From NCBI GenBank assembly GCA_963971575.1, contig OZ020616.1, positions 11,827,934-11,891,933 of the forward strand: DNA of 64,000 nt. Direction: 5' to 3'. Numbering within the stretch: the stretch's first letter is position 1; every line of letters begins with the position of its first letter. The translations under genes and the position numbers were made by a program. The notes below the pieces were generated by a model. The model was given only the letters and a program-made list of their open reading frames with translations. It had not been told where the DNA came from and ran no database searches. Shown piece by piece: positions 55,351 through 64,000 of the stretch. The DNA is from Liopterus haemorrhoidalis. Lineage: Eukaryota; Arthropoda; Insecta; Coleoptera; Dytiscidae.

Positions 55351-55446
55351 GGTTGGAAGAGTAAATTCGATGCTCGTGGTTCCTCACGCTCGCCTGCGGC
55401 TCACGCTGCGGATGTTTCACTCACATCGAATTTTCTCATTCCAACC
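55351..55446. repeat. foldback with G+C-rich loop
   Basis: GGTTGGAA-GAG-TAAATTCGATG faces CATCGAATTTTCTCATTCCAACC in inverse. The loop CTCACGCTCGCCTGCGGCTC followed by ACGCTGCGGATG is G+C-rich and self-complementary in part. Could be a small transposon or a structured RNA; no coding. Confidence 0.55.
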
Positions 55447-55539
55447 TTGTTACAGAATATAACTATTACGCCACGTATACGCTGCATGGAAAGGCGATCT
55501 CGAACGTCTAATAGTACAAAACAAAGTGAAAGGTGTTAG

Positions 55540-55930
55540 TACCAAATTATACGCCCTATACTTATGTACGGCTCCGTAACATGTTTGTATGTTTGTATAT
55601 ATGTAATAGAAACACCTCTGAGTAAGTTTACACTTTCAAATTACTTACTATAATAAACCAGGTGAATACTATAAATTATATTATTATAAATTATAAATAA
55701 ATGAGAAACAAAATATAGGCTGCTTTAGAAACACCAACTACTAAACTATAGTGTGCCCCTATACTTATGTATGGCTCCCAAACATGGACCTTACAAAACG
55801 AAGTCGACTATGCATAGTTTTTGAAATCAAAATATTTCGGTGAATCTTTATATACTTAAGTCTCACATAAGAGCTAGACCATTACCGTGGATAAGATACG
55901 TAATGAGGATGAAAAGAAAAAAAAAATAGT
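55540..55930 (+). pseudogene. LINE scraps (two copies of the same block)
   Basis: RPILMYGSVTC is read at about 55545 and APILMYGSQTWTLQNEVDYA at 55740, then RPLPWIRYVMRMKRK at 55870. These are the L-Y-G-x-E-x-W-x-L and GHVMRM blocks of RTE-like LINEs. The Y-G-S block occurs twice, 190 bases apart, so two insertions or a duplication. Confidence 0.65.
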
Positions 55931-56455
55931 TGGGTATCAAATAAATCCTCTTGATAGGTAGATAAATTAGCAAAATATTATTTTTAAAATAAACAAATAT
56001 TTTTGCATGATTTTCGTGAATTTTTTTTTTTCCCCATTCCTTATTACCCAGAGGGGTTGGCTTAAAAATATGGAAATATTTAACAATGTACATTGTTGTG
56101 AACCGAAACTGTTATTTATTACACGATATCTTCCAAATGCTAAAACACTTTTGCCCTACATCTTGTAACCCAGGGGGGTTAATCTAGAATTCTGAAAAAA
56201 ATCTTTATAGTGTAAATTGATGTAAATCGGAACAGTTCAAACGGAATTTTCGAACTGAATATGTTTTCGAATTTTTTTTTGTAATACCGCAAGTACATTT
56301 AACTAGATAACTGTCTTCATGCGCGGACATCTTGTAATTAAGTACACTTGTAAGTTGACGGATGGAAACATGATTGAAGTATGTACCCACGATTTTTTGT
56401 CACATGCTAAATACCTACAAAACCCTGAAATGTGTGAAAATTCACACTTCACATC
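55931..56455 (-). repeat. R1-related remnant, reverse orientation
   Basis: Two diverged units with CCCAGAGGGGTTGGCTTAAA / CCCAGGGGGGTTAATCTAGA and GTGAACCGAAAC / GTAAATCGGAAC. It closes with TACCTACAAAACCCTGAAAT and GTGAAAATTCACACTTCACA, the R1 start in inverse. Confidence 0.65.
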
Positions 56456-56648
56456 TAGTTTATTATCTTTACCTGTGTCATTATTTTGCTATGAATGTAA
56501 GTGGCATTATTAGGCAAACTAATGTTATGATTTCTTTACAATTATTTTTTAATTTTTAATTTTTTGGCCATTCAACCAGTATATGTTATTTATTTTTATT
56601 TTTGGGTACATAAACATTGGTAATTTTATGGCTACGCAAATACAAACA

Positions 56649-56718
56649 TGCCATTATTGGGATTCGAACCCGAGGCCCCATGGTTAGGAGTCAGACCACT
56701 ATTGCATGGCAACCGGCC
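56649..56718 (-). ncRNA. tRNA-like (SINE head) sequence
   Basis: On the minus strand CTCGGGTTCGAATCCCAATA gives a perfect T-arm with B-box, and GGTTGCCATGCAATAGTGGT gives a Leu/Ser-like A-box region. The acceptor ends do not pair, so I call it tRNA-derived. TTTTGGGTACATAAAC beside it recurs beside 24496. Confidence 0.55.
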
Positions 56719-57039
56719 TTATTTACATTTATTTTGGTAGTGATGGATGTATGATGTACTTAAACTACTGGTAATGAAAAAACACATGCATTTTTAATTG
56801 TTAATATTTCGTTGTTCCCATGACACAATACAAGGTATTTCTATCTAACATGGTTCCTAAATCCTAACCTTAAATTGTAAAACAAAAGCCCTTGATTTCT
56901 TAATCACATTTAAAAAATCACTATAAAATCTAAAAAGTTAACACCAACGGTGCTCTTATTATTTTCTCATGGGATCTAGAAACAACAGTACCTAACATAG
57001 GTAGGTATAGCGTACTCAGCAGGCGAGCGTTCCGGTGAA
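56719..57039. other. non-coding
   Basis: Nothing recognised. Confidence 0.35.
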
Positions 57040-57145
57040 ATTTGTAGGGCCTGACGGCGGGGGGTCCGCCGCCACACAGGGATGCTATAACTTCAGCTGT
57101 CCTGCCCCGGCACCGGCCTCGGCCCGGGGGTGAGATCACAGGGGA
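57040..57145. other. G+C-rich block of unknown origin
   Basis: GCCTGACGGCGGGGGGTCCG, CTGTCCTGCCCCGGCACC and CGGCCTCGGCCCGGGGGTGA lie in otherwise AT-rich DNA. On the minus strand it can be read as SPPGRGRCRGRTAEV. It could be a retroelement leader or ORF1 piece, but I cannot name it. Confidence 0.4.
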
Positions 57146-57332
57146 GGGAATCAGGTGAGATCTGACCTATACTGTATTTGCGCATTGGCGTACAAACAAA
57201 TTATTCACGCAAAAATTCAAGTAAATTTCATGTTGATGCTTCATAATGTATCAATTTAGGAGGGTAGATTTTGGAGTTCAAAATCAGGCAGGTATAAATG
57301 AATAGTAACTAACACAAAATCAGTAATAATAG
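57146..57332. other. non-coding
   Basis: Nothing recognised. Confidence 0.35.
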
Positions 57333-57466
57333 GTCTGTTCGTAGAGCCATTTCTAACGATTTATTATCATCAGACGCAAGGGCAGAGTTCGTAGAAGTGC
57401 GTAAAAATACCTTTGCGCTTACGTCTGACGATAATAAACTGTTAGAAATGGATTTACGAACAAAGC
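57333..57466. mobile_element. foldback MITE, 134 bp
   Basis: Arms of about 44 bp: TCTGTTCGTAGAGCCATTTC, GATTTATTATCATCAGACG face ACGTCTGACGATAATAAAC, ATGGATTTACGAACAAAG in inverse with a few changes, around a 45-base loop. Confidence 0.82.
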
Positions 57467-57969
57467 TAATATCAGTTTATGCTTGTTCAAACCAAACAAA
57501 AACTTGATTAAGACTAAAAGAAAAACAAGGAAACTCAGGTATTCTATAACTTCCTTCTTTGCTTCTGAGCCTAACATAAAATAGATGTCTCCAAATTGCT
57601 GAGCCGACTGTGACATTTCATGTGTCATTCCATGTCAAGTAGTATGATTTTGGAAATTGTCCATTCTCGGCCATCTCCGATTTGGCTCTAACTTTAACTA
57701 GTTGTAGATCAATATTAGAAATGAACCTGTGTAAATTTTTAGGCCGTTATATTAAATATCCAGCGATATTTGAAGTTCTTCCCGGCAACGCGTTTTAACG
57801 GTTGAAAAAAATTGAAAGTTTCACTGTCCAAAACTGGACAACCAAATCTGAAAATGGATATGCAAGTTAGATAGATTGTACTTTTATTCATACCATTTGG
57901 TTGGAATCTACATACTATTTCACATATTTATTTTTAAAAACCTTTTATGTATTCTAAATTTTATCGTCT
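57467..57969. other. non-coding, no recognised content
   Basis: A 69-codon minus frame (57628-57419) shows no motif. GTCATTCCATGTCAAGTAGT at 57626 and the sentence that follows occur in many arthropod repeats, but I cannot place the family. Confidence 0.3.
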
Positions 57970-58390
57970 CAAATTATTACTTCTCTCGAAGAACTCCTCC
58001 AGTTTTGCTCCATATATTTTCATTCTTGACCTGAATCGCATAGCACGTCTCCTTTTGTTTCTTCTTTAAATTTCAATTCTCCGCAGTTCTTCATTTTTGC
58101 TCCAAGGTTTCTCTTTATCTTCACACATCCTGCACACTTTTTATTAATCCTTTCTCCAGTATTCATTTTTTCTTTCCTCATTTTCGCATCTAAATCTCAC
58201 TATTCTTTACTTTCTATTTATTATTTCCTGTGTCACATGTTGTCCTCGCGATATCTCTTTATTGATATTTTCGTTATTGAGTAGCCAGTATATTCAAGCC
58301 TTTTTTTTACTTCCCATCTGGATTGCATTGATAGAGCAATTTCTTTTCTGAATGTCTTATTATCCTCTCTTCAAGTCTTCAAGTTTATCT
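57970..58390 (-). pseudogene. LINE C-terminal region, family L1x copy 2
   Basis: Same order as 19300-19850: the minus strand has residues for ARFRCENEERK (about 58190), KVCRMCEDKEK-like (58120) and a basic tail. It has many more stops and shifts than copy 1. Confidence 0.6.
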
Positions 58391-58934
58391 CTGTTTTTGT
58401 GAATCAGTGAACATATTAAAAATTTATATTAGTGTATTGCCAAATTATCAGCCTGGATTACTGAATTGGATGTGGAGATATTACACTACAAAAATGCTGT
58501 TTAACACAAAATCATCAAAGCTGAGCCCAGGTCAATGGTTCAGCTTCAAATATCAGGAAACTATAATATCAGATTCGAATTTTTTCAGTACCAGTGGAAA
58601 AAGCAGATTGAAACTATTGGGATCGTTTTGGAGTTTCTTCTACTAAAACATGAAAACACGGTTTAAATTTCTGATAAAACATACGCGATCGGAATTTATT
58701 AACATACTGGTGCCAGTTTGAGAATCAACAATTTTAAGACAGGTCGCATTAGAAGTAAGTGTCTATAACTTTACACATGGCGTTGGCCTATTATTTTATC
58801 TGGTTTAAGTCCAATCACAGCTGCAATTTGGCTAACAATCACACCCCAAACGTCGGATTATTTTATGGATACCATAACTGGTTGTATTTTTTTGATTTCA
58901 AGACATCCGAGATATCCTCAAGGCCGAGTATCAT
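58391..58934. other. non-coding, no recognised content
   Basis: Frames at 58407-58646 and 58759-58930 have no motif before the LINE tail begins. Confidence 0.3.
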
Positions 58935-59210
58935 ACAAGAACAAAGAGGTAGACGATTACAATGGATAGGACACGTGATGAGGGTAAAAGACGATATGGT
59001 AATGTAAACTGGACACCCGTCGACCAGTGCGAAATCCTGTTGTAAGAGACTGTACCAGAACTGACAGAAAGAAAGAAATTCGAAACAAATTAAATAAAAA
59101 ATTTATATCAAATGATCGAATCGTGGGCGCACCCACCTGGAAAACATGGTTAACTCCAACTCTAACGTAGGGAATGTTTAACGAAAGGGAGACGCGATAC
59201 AACAGGTCAA
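58935..59210 (+). pseudogene. LINE tail fragment
   Basis: The plus strand reads QEQRGRRLQWIGHVMRVKDD, then in other frames KVWTPVD-like and RTDRKKEIRNKLN. This is the G-H-V-x-R-M tail of RTE-like LINEs. Reverse transcriptase missing. Confidence 0.65.
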
Positions 59211-59774
59211 GAAGGTGATGGACGTTGAAACAGCCATATTTAATTCATAATGGAATTTTAAAGAATAAAGCTACCATCAACTGAGTGTAATGATTGTTAC
59301 CCCAGTTAAAGTGTCCTTTCTCCGTCCCTGTTTTTACCTTTAGCAACCCCGCGGACGCAAATCTAGGTTATGTTACGACTCAATACAAATCTAGTTACTC
59401 TGCTATTCTATGGAAACAAATACATTTACCCATCCGTCTTGGGTTGTCATTGCTAGCTTTGTAAACGGCTGTCTGCAGCTAGCAGATATCCAAACAATAC
59501 GGACTGAAATGTGCAGATTTTAGACGTGTGCTCTAACAGATTATGGAGAATAACACATATGCACATTACAGATTACGGCAAATGTGACATTACAACAATA
59601 TTTTAAATAGACATTTGATGTATTAGGTTTTTTGTATTGGAATAATGCAAGGCTGGCAAAATGGTTGTTAATACCATTCGATTGAAAGGAGATTAGACCT
59701 ATGTGTAGATTCGCTATGGTTACAAAATAATTTTCAAATGAAAATAATTTCGCTTACTTTTACGTAAGTTGATA
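59211..59774. other. non-coding, no recognised content
   Basis: Nothing recognised. Confidence 0.35.
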
Positions 59775-60877
59775 CTAAAAAAAAATTGTTGTGAAGTGTG
59801 AGTTTTCACACATTGCAAGATTTCGTAGGTATATAATAAGTTAAGGCGGCATGCTGAGTGTGTAGGGCAAATTTTGCTTTGTAGTAATCACGGCAAAATG
59901 AACGATATTTTTAAAATAATTTATCGTCTGTTAATCTAAGAGCTTTAAAAACAAATTTTATGTTAAAACATTATTTTTTTTGTTAATTTTAATTCGAATA
60001 CCTAATACCATTATTTGTTTATATAGCAAAGTCCATTAATATTTTGAAAATTGCGCCTATGGCTTCCATTGGTTGTTTTAAGTCATATGTCCCACCCCTC
60101 CGGTTTCGTCTACATGACACATAGAATGAAAAACAATTCCAACTGGTTATTAAATTTACGCTCTTAAAAATTAAATGCATCATTTGCCAAAATATAACGA
60201 GAATTTTTACAAAATAATTAAAATAAAAAAATTAAAATGGAAAAAAAAGAAAATTGTCACCTCTGCCCAGGAGTGAACCTTAGTTTGCTGCGTAGCAAAC
60301 GAGCAAGCTAACCATTAGACCAGGTTACGCCATCTAGTTACGTTTGTTACATAACTATAACTTTTGTACATCGTCAACCAAAAAAACACAAAAAATGCGT
60401 TATTTACCGAAAACATAATCTGATCAAAAATTCCTGTACTATTCCAGTTCACACTAATGTACTTAGAATTTTTTCAGATTTTTAGTCCAAACCATCTGGG
60501 CTATAGGGTGTGGGACAATTATTTTGTTTTGCACAATTTTGGCAAAACTCACATCAAAATAATTTATTTTGCAATAAAATTTTAATCGTTAATTCACGTA
60601 CTAAGGGCTTTCATTTGATACCATACTCAGAATTAAAAAAAAAAAAAATTTTTTTTTTCGATGAGCACATATTAGTTTACATTTTTAGGGGGATATGTTT
60701 TTTAGATGTTTTAGTATTTTTCCTACGTGCGGGTCAAAGAGTTGTATAAGCATGTCAAATTTCAACTCTCTAGGTTTAGCCGTTTGGCTACAATTTTTAC
60801 CGACTAGACAGACAGACAGGCTGACAGACAACAAAATGACGGTATAAGGGTTTTTTGGTCATACCTACAAACCCTAA
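59775..60877 (+). repeat. repeat family R1, complete copy with longest internal part
   Basis: Starts TTGTTGTGAAGTGTGAGTTT, has the GGCGGCATGCTGAGTGTGTA mark shared with 53870, and also the segment GCGCCTATGGCTTCCATTGG shared with 21540 and 38913. It ends GACGGTATAAGGG ... TACCTACAAACCCTAA. Two subfamilies therefore overlap in this copy. Confidence 0.88.
60262..60334 (-). ncRNA. tRNA-like segment within R1
   Basis: On the minus strand CCTGGTCTAATGGTTAGCTT is a good A-box and CAAACTAAGGTTCACTCCTG contains a B-box. GCAAACTA before the B-box is also in the 21963 segment, so the two share descent. Not a full tRNA: the acceptor stem fails. Confidence 0.6.
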
Positions 60878-61267
60878 AAATGGAAGTTATGGCAAATATC
60901 GAAATGAAAACTGTATCCTGCACAATAAAAAAACTCAGGGTATACAAAATATCTGCTTAAAATTGTTGTTCGTATGATGAATTTCTTATCATTTATTCCA
61001 GTTATACTTTTTGAATTCAGAGCCCTTAATTTAAGTTTTTTTTTAAATATATACATATATATATATTGGTTGGGATGTTGTTCTTGACGAAAATATGTAG
61101 AAGGAAAATAAAAATTCTTGTTTACTCGTCAATAATTTATTAAATAGTTTCTAGAGACGTTTCGACTGGTAAGTCCAGTCATCCTCAGTCTAGATACGTG
61201 GTCAATATTATTTAAAAAATGCAGGAAATGAAAATCCATTCCAAGCACTTAAAGTCGACATCTTACC

Positions 61268-61272
61268 TTATA

Positions 61273-61342
<70 letters not shown>
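61268..61342. repeat. (TA)n microsatellite
   Basis: About 37 TA units with one CA change, between the two Penelope-like ends. Confidence 0.95.
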
Positions 61343-61346
<4 letters not shown>

Positions 61347-61369
61347 TTAAATAAAATTCTTATGTTATA

Positions 61370-61418
61370 CTAGCCGAACGGTCTGTCCTATACAGTATAG
61401 GACAGACCGTTCGGCTAG
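61370..61418. repeat. perfect hairpin, 24-bp arms, 1-base centre
   Basis: CTAGCCGAACGGTCTGTCCT followed by ATAC, then A, then its exact reverse complement to 61418. It is far less AT-rich than its flanks and has no mismatch. Confidence 0.95.
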
Positions 61419-61620
61419 ACTATGATTAACCGTTCCTGTCCGTTCCAAACATTTTAATGTGGAAATACATTATTTTACACATTGACAATAATATTGGACT
61501 GAGGATGACTGGATTACCAATCGAAACGTCTCGATAAACATTTTTTAATAAATATATGACGAGTATAACATAAGAATTTTATTTAATAACCATATTAATT
61601 TCGTCAAGAACTTTATTTCG

Positions 61621-62667
61621 ATTCGTATATATATATATATATTGTAAATAAATTATTAGCAACAATTCCTCATTTTAATAAAGCTGCCATAAATAATAGG
61701 CCTGTAGTTCTTTTATTCTTTAACTCGGAGCGATTTTCCGGTAGTTTAACCCGGCTGGCGGTGCGCGGAGGTATTTGATACAATGAGTGCCACGGGGGTA
61801 CAAAGGGCCTAGCCCCCCAGGAAGGAGGTGACATTGTCACGCTTATTATTCCAACAAGACACGATAGGAAATGTTTAAGTCTTTCATGCGGGAATTTATG
61901 GATTGTTGGGGATATTTATTGCAGGTCTCTAAGAAGACTTTGAATTCGGTATAACCAGGGATAAAATTATAATTTTTTACTTTAAGATTATAAAACCTGA
62001 TACGATGTGTCATTTGAATACACTAGAACGTCAAAAACCTTTATTTGAAGTTGCTGCTCTTAATTGTAATTTATTTTCTGGTTATTAATTTTTATTGTAA
62101 CGTATATTTGATGAGGGTGAGAGTGAGAGGGAAAAGGAGAGGGAGAGAGTGAGAGAGAGGTAAGAGAGAAAGAAAGAGAGAGGTAAGAGAGAAAGAGAGA
62201 TATGAAACAGATACAGTTAGTTAAAATTTTTGGCGCACAGATACGATGGCGATTTGTACTTGAAAAAAACAAAAGAGAGAACTACCTAGAGTTAGTGAGT
62301 AAAAGTTTTTGGAGTACAGCATCGATAGCTACTAGTGTCTAAATCAGCCCATCTTTAGGACTTGGATATTATTAACTTGGGATAAGTAAAACAATAAATA
62401 AGTAATTTTCTATACACGTATACACTAAAAGAAATCTTGCACTAACAAACACAAATAAATTAGAAGTCTTTTCGAAAAATTGAACAAAAAATTGAAGGGC
62501 GATATTAAGATAGTGTGAAGAGACCAGTTACCATCAGATATCACAGACAACAATAAGTAACAATTAAAAATAAAGTTCAAGATTTATAAAATAATAAATT
62601 CAATTCCTGCAGGAAGAGTATCAGCCAGTCCCTGAGTCCTTGTAGTAACCTTAGACGACAGATCATA
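61621..62667. other. non-coding; purine-rich tract
   Basis: A less AT-rich patch at 61740-61840 (CCGGCTGGCGGTGCGCGGAG, GGGCCTAGCCCCCCAGG) is unrecognised. At 62112-62203 a GA-rich low-complexity tract (GAGAGTGAGAGAGAGG-type) occurs. No gene. Confidence 0.4.
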
Positions 62668-62837
62668 CGAGGATTACCTTTTATGTTTTTACAAACGACC
62701 ACTAGATGGCAATATTGAAATGTGTCATTATTATGTTCGTAAAATTTGACATTTGTTATTGTGAAATTAGTGGCAGCTTATAAATACACCGAGTAGTTGA
62801 CGGTGAGCGTTAAAAAATAAAACAAGTTTGTGAAAAA

Positions 62838-63785
62838 ATGGATATTATTCATGAAGGCATCGTTGGATGATTTTTTAAGATTTTAATAGTCCTAACTCAA
62901 CAACAATGCATAGATTCGCTTCGTTCAACTTTAGGTAATGAAGCACCATCTGAAAAGACTGTTTACAATTGGTTTGCAGAATTTCGTCGTGGTCTTGCTG
63001 TCGTCAGTGATGAATCTCGTGATGGTCGACCAAAATCGGTTGTGTTTTAAAAAAACCTCGATGCTGTGCGCAAAATGATTGAAGAAGTTCGGCATGTGAC
63101 TTACCTGAGATAGAGGCATCATCTGGCATACCGCAGATTGCAATACATTCGATTTTGCATGAACATTTAGCTATGAAAAAGATCTGTTCCCGATGGATTC
63201 CGCATAATTTGACCGAATCTCAAAAAAAGGCTCGTGTTGATTGGTGTAAGGGAATGCTAAAAATATTCAACCTAGGCACTACAAAATCCGTATACAACAT
63301 CATTACAGGTGACGAAACTTGGATTTATTCATATGAACCGGAAACTAAGCAACAATCCAAGATGGGTCTTCCAAGATGAACCGAAAGCCACAAAAGTTGT
63401 TCGTTTACGAATCACTTCCAAGAAACTTATCGCTTGTTTCTTCGGTTGTACTGGACATGTCTCAACCATTCCTCTAGAGCAGCAGTTCTTAACCTTTTTA
63501 TACTCGGGACCCCACAACTAGCCTAAAATTTTTGAAAAATATTTTAAATGTTCTTAATAATTTATTGTTTAATAATTAAGTTTATGGTAATTTTAAAAGC
63601 AAAAATTGGTAAAAATTAAGTTTTTTCTTTTAATTTCGGGACACCCTAAGGTCTTTTCGAGACACCCCAGTTAAGAACCGCTGCTCTAGAGGTATACAAC
63701 AGTTTGTTTGCCAAAAAGCATTGACAAAATCAGGAAAATCAACCAAAAATGTCGCACTCTTCATCATGACAATGTAAGCTCCCAC
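62838..63785 (+). pseudogene. mariner transposase (copy C), broken
   Basis: Read in several frames: QQCIDSLRST-like and EAPSEKTVYNWFAEFRRG (about 62905-63000), DESRDGRPK, HLAMKKICSRWIPHNLTES, VDWCKGMLKIFNLG, then GDETWIYSYEPETKQQS (first catalytic Asp), FFGCTGHVSTIPLE. After the hAT insertion come KSTKNVALFIMTM-like residues around the second catalytic Asp (HHDN block at about 63763). Stops in the first half and a shift after ETKQQ show it is inactive, though residues around the first Asp are intact. Confidence 0.85.
63480..63683. mobile_element. hAT MITE, 204 bp, exact 8-bp duplication, nested in mariner C
   Basis: CAGCAGTTCTTAACC and (inverse) CAGCGGTTCTTAACTGGGGT at the ends, flanked by CTCTAGAG at 63472-63479 and 63684-63691. 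The end sequence is that of Charlie-type hAT elements. Confidence 0.93.
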
Positions 63786-63790
63786 ACAGC

Positions 63791-64000
63791 CAGGGGCGCA
63801 CACAGATTTTTGGCTTGGGGGGGGTCCAATTATACATAATTTTTATAAACACAGGGCAAAATATCAATTTCAAGTGAAGAGCAAAATAAAAAGGTCCTCC
63901 CTTCTAAATTTTAAGTGAAGAGCAAAAAAAAAGTTCCTCCCTTCTAAATTTTAAGTGAAGAGCAAAAAAAAAAGTTCCTCCCTTCTAAATTTTAAGTGAA
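63791..64000. mobile_element. hAT-like element, left part, with tandem repeats
   Basis: CAGGGGCGCACACAGATTTT and a G-run open it. From about 63868 a unit of about 45 bp (TTTTAAGTGAAGAGCAAAA, then GTTCCTCCCTTCTAAA) is repeated at least three times, reaching the window edge. The tandem unit is related to those at 8725-8915 and 11640-11690. Confidence 0.6.

Larger units (their letters stand above)
61080..61620. mobile_element. inverted pair of Penelope-like element ends
   Basis: At 61140-61195 (minus) and 61497-61560 (plus) the same segment occurs: GGACTGAGGATGACTGGA, a short stem closing with CCAGTCGAAACGTCTC, then AATAAATTATTGACGAGT and TTTCGTCAAGAAC. This phrase (CTGAxGATGAC stem GTCGAAACGT) is characteristic of Penelope-like element terminal regions. 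The two face each other around a (TA)n tract and a perfect hairpin. No reverse transcriptase or GIY-YIG coding is seen. Confidence 0.6.
62668..63790 (+). mobile_element. mariner element, copy C (3' end beyond an insertion)
   Basis: Starts CGAGGATTACCTTTTATG after TA (62666-62667). CCACTAGATGGCAATATTGA in the leader is nearly identical to the same region of copy B. The catalytic part is interrupted by a hAT MITE at 63480 and by another element at 63791, after which the window ends. Confidence 0.88.

Noticed and set aside
56649..56718. Functional tRNA gene
   Set aside because: T-arm and B-box are good but the acceptor stem does not pair; likewise for 21963, 24496 and 60262.
61140..61195. Possible active hammerhead ribozyme
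   Set aside because: CTGAGGA, stem II and GAAAC are present, but the partner strand runs GACGAGT, so the base expected to pair next to the cleavage site is wrong and stem I is not evident.
33437..63790. A functional mariner transposase encoded by any of the three copies
   Set aside because: Each copy has stops, shifts, deletions or insertions in the coding region.
1..64000. CRISPR arrays, operons, bacterial promoters or phage genes
   Set aside because: Introns, LINEs and mariner/hAT elements show a eukaryotic genome; the regular short repeats are microsatellites and tandem units inside transposons.

Overview
The window is AT-rich eukaryotic nuclear DNA with GT-AG introns, many microsatellites and densely nested transposable elements. 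Mariner, Tc1, hAT and non-LTR families typical of arthropods point to an insect or another arthropod. No long open frame exists. Nearly all recognisable coding matter is decayed transposase or reverse transcriptase.

Two cellular-type coding pieces stand out. (1) At the left edge (116-606, + strand) are the first two coding exons of a DUSP11/PIR1-type RNA 5'-phosphatase, joined by a clean GT-AG intron. The catalytic exons are not seen. (2) At 52596-52726 (- strand) is a first exon with a consensus 5' splice site. It resembles the N-terminus of the insect YqaJ/SWIM family and lies inside a small inverted-repeat element. That element sits inside a TTAA-bounded element, which sits inside a member of the commonest repeat of the window. 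A weaker candidate of the same broad kind is at 6273-6491 (+).

Layout: 0.7-1 kb LINE tail; 1.9-4.5 kb Tc1-like element split by another insertion; 4.8-5.5 kb Helitron-like repeat; 6.9-7.8 kb inverted-repeat element; 8.6-9.3 kb hAT elements; 9.6-10.3 kb pogo-like element containing a mariner fragment; 11.5-13.4 kb hAT elements and repeat family R2; 14.6-15.5 kb LINE scraps; 16.4 kb LTR; 18.6-19.8 kb transposase and LINE tails; 21.5-23.2 kb hAT element containing a copy of repeat family R1; 23.8-28.4 kb mariner, LINE, Tc1 and LTR pieces; 28.8-31.6 kb foldback and hAT elements; 33.2-36.7 kb LINE, two mariners and MITEs; 38.9-43 kb R1 copies and MITEs; 43-47.5 kb LINE plus mariner B with three insertions; 51.2-53.3 kb the nested exon; 53.9-61 kb R1 copies, LINE tails and foldbacks; 61-61.6 kb Penelope-like inverted ends; 62.7-64 kb mariner C with two hAT insertions.

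R1 (my label) is a roughly 0.9-1.1 kb interspersed repeat. Near its ends it carries inverted copies of GGGTTTTGYAGGTAT, and it contains a GACA microsatellite and, in several copies, a tRNA-like segment. At least seven copies or fragments on both strands make it the main repeat here. R2 (my label) is a second microsatellite-associated repeat with three members.

The genes do not form a pathway or operon. The record is mostly one of successive insertions, and exact 8-bp target duplications let many hAT boundaries be set to the base. I found no convincing new multi-gene system. The transposon-carried exon is the strongest candidate for something undescribed. All family names rest on motifs read by eye.
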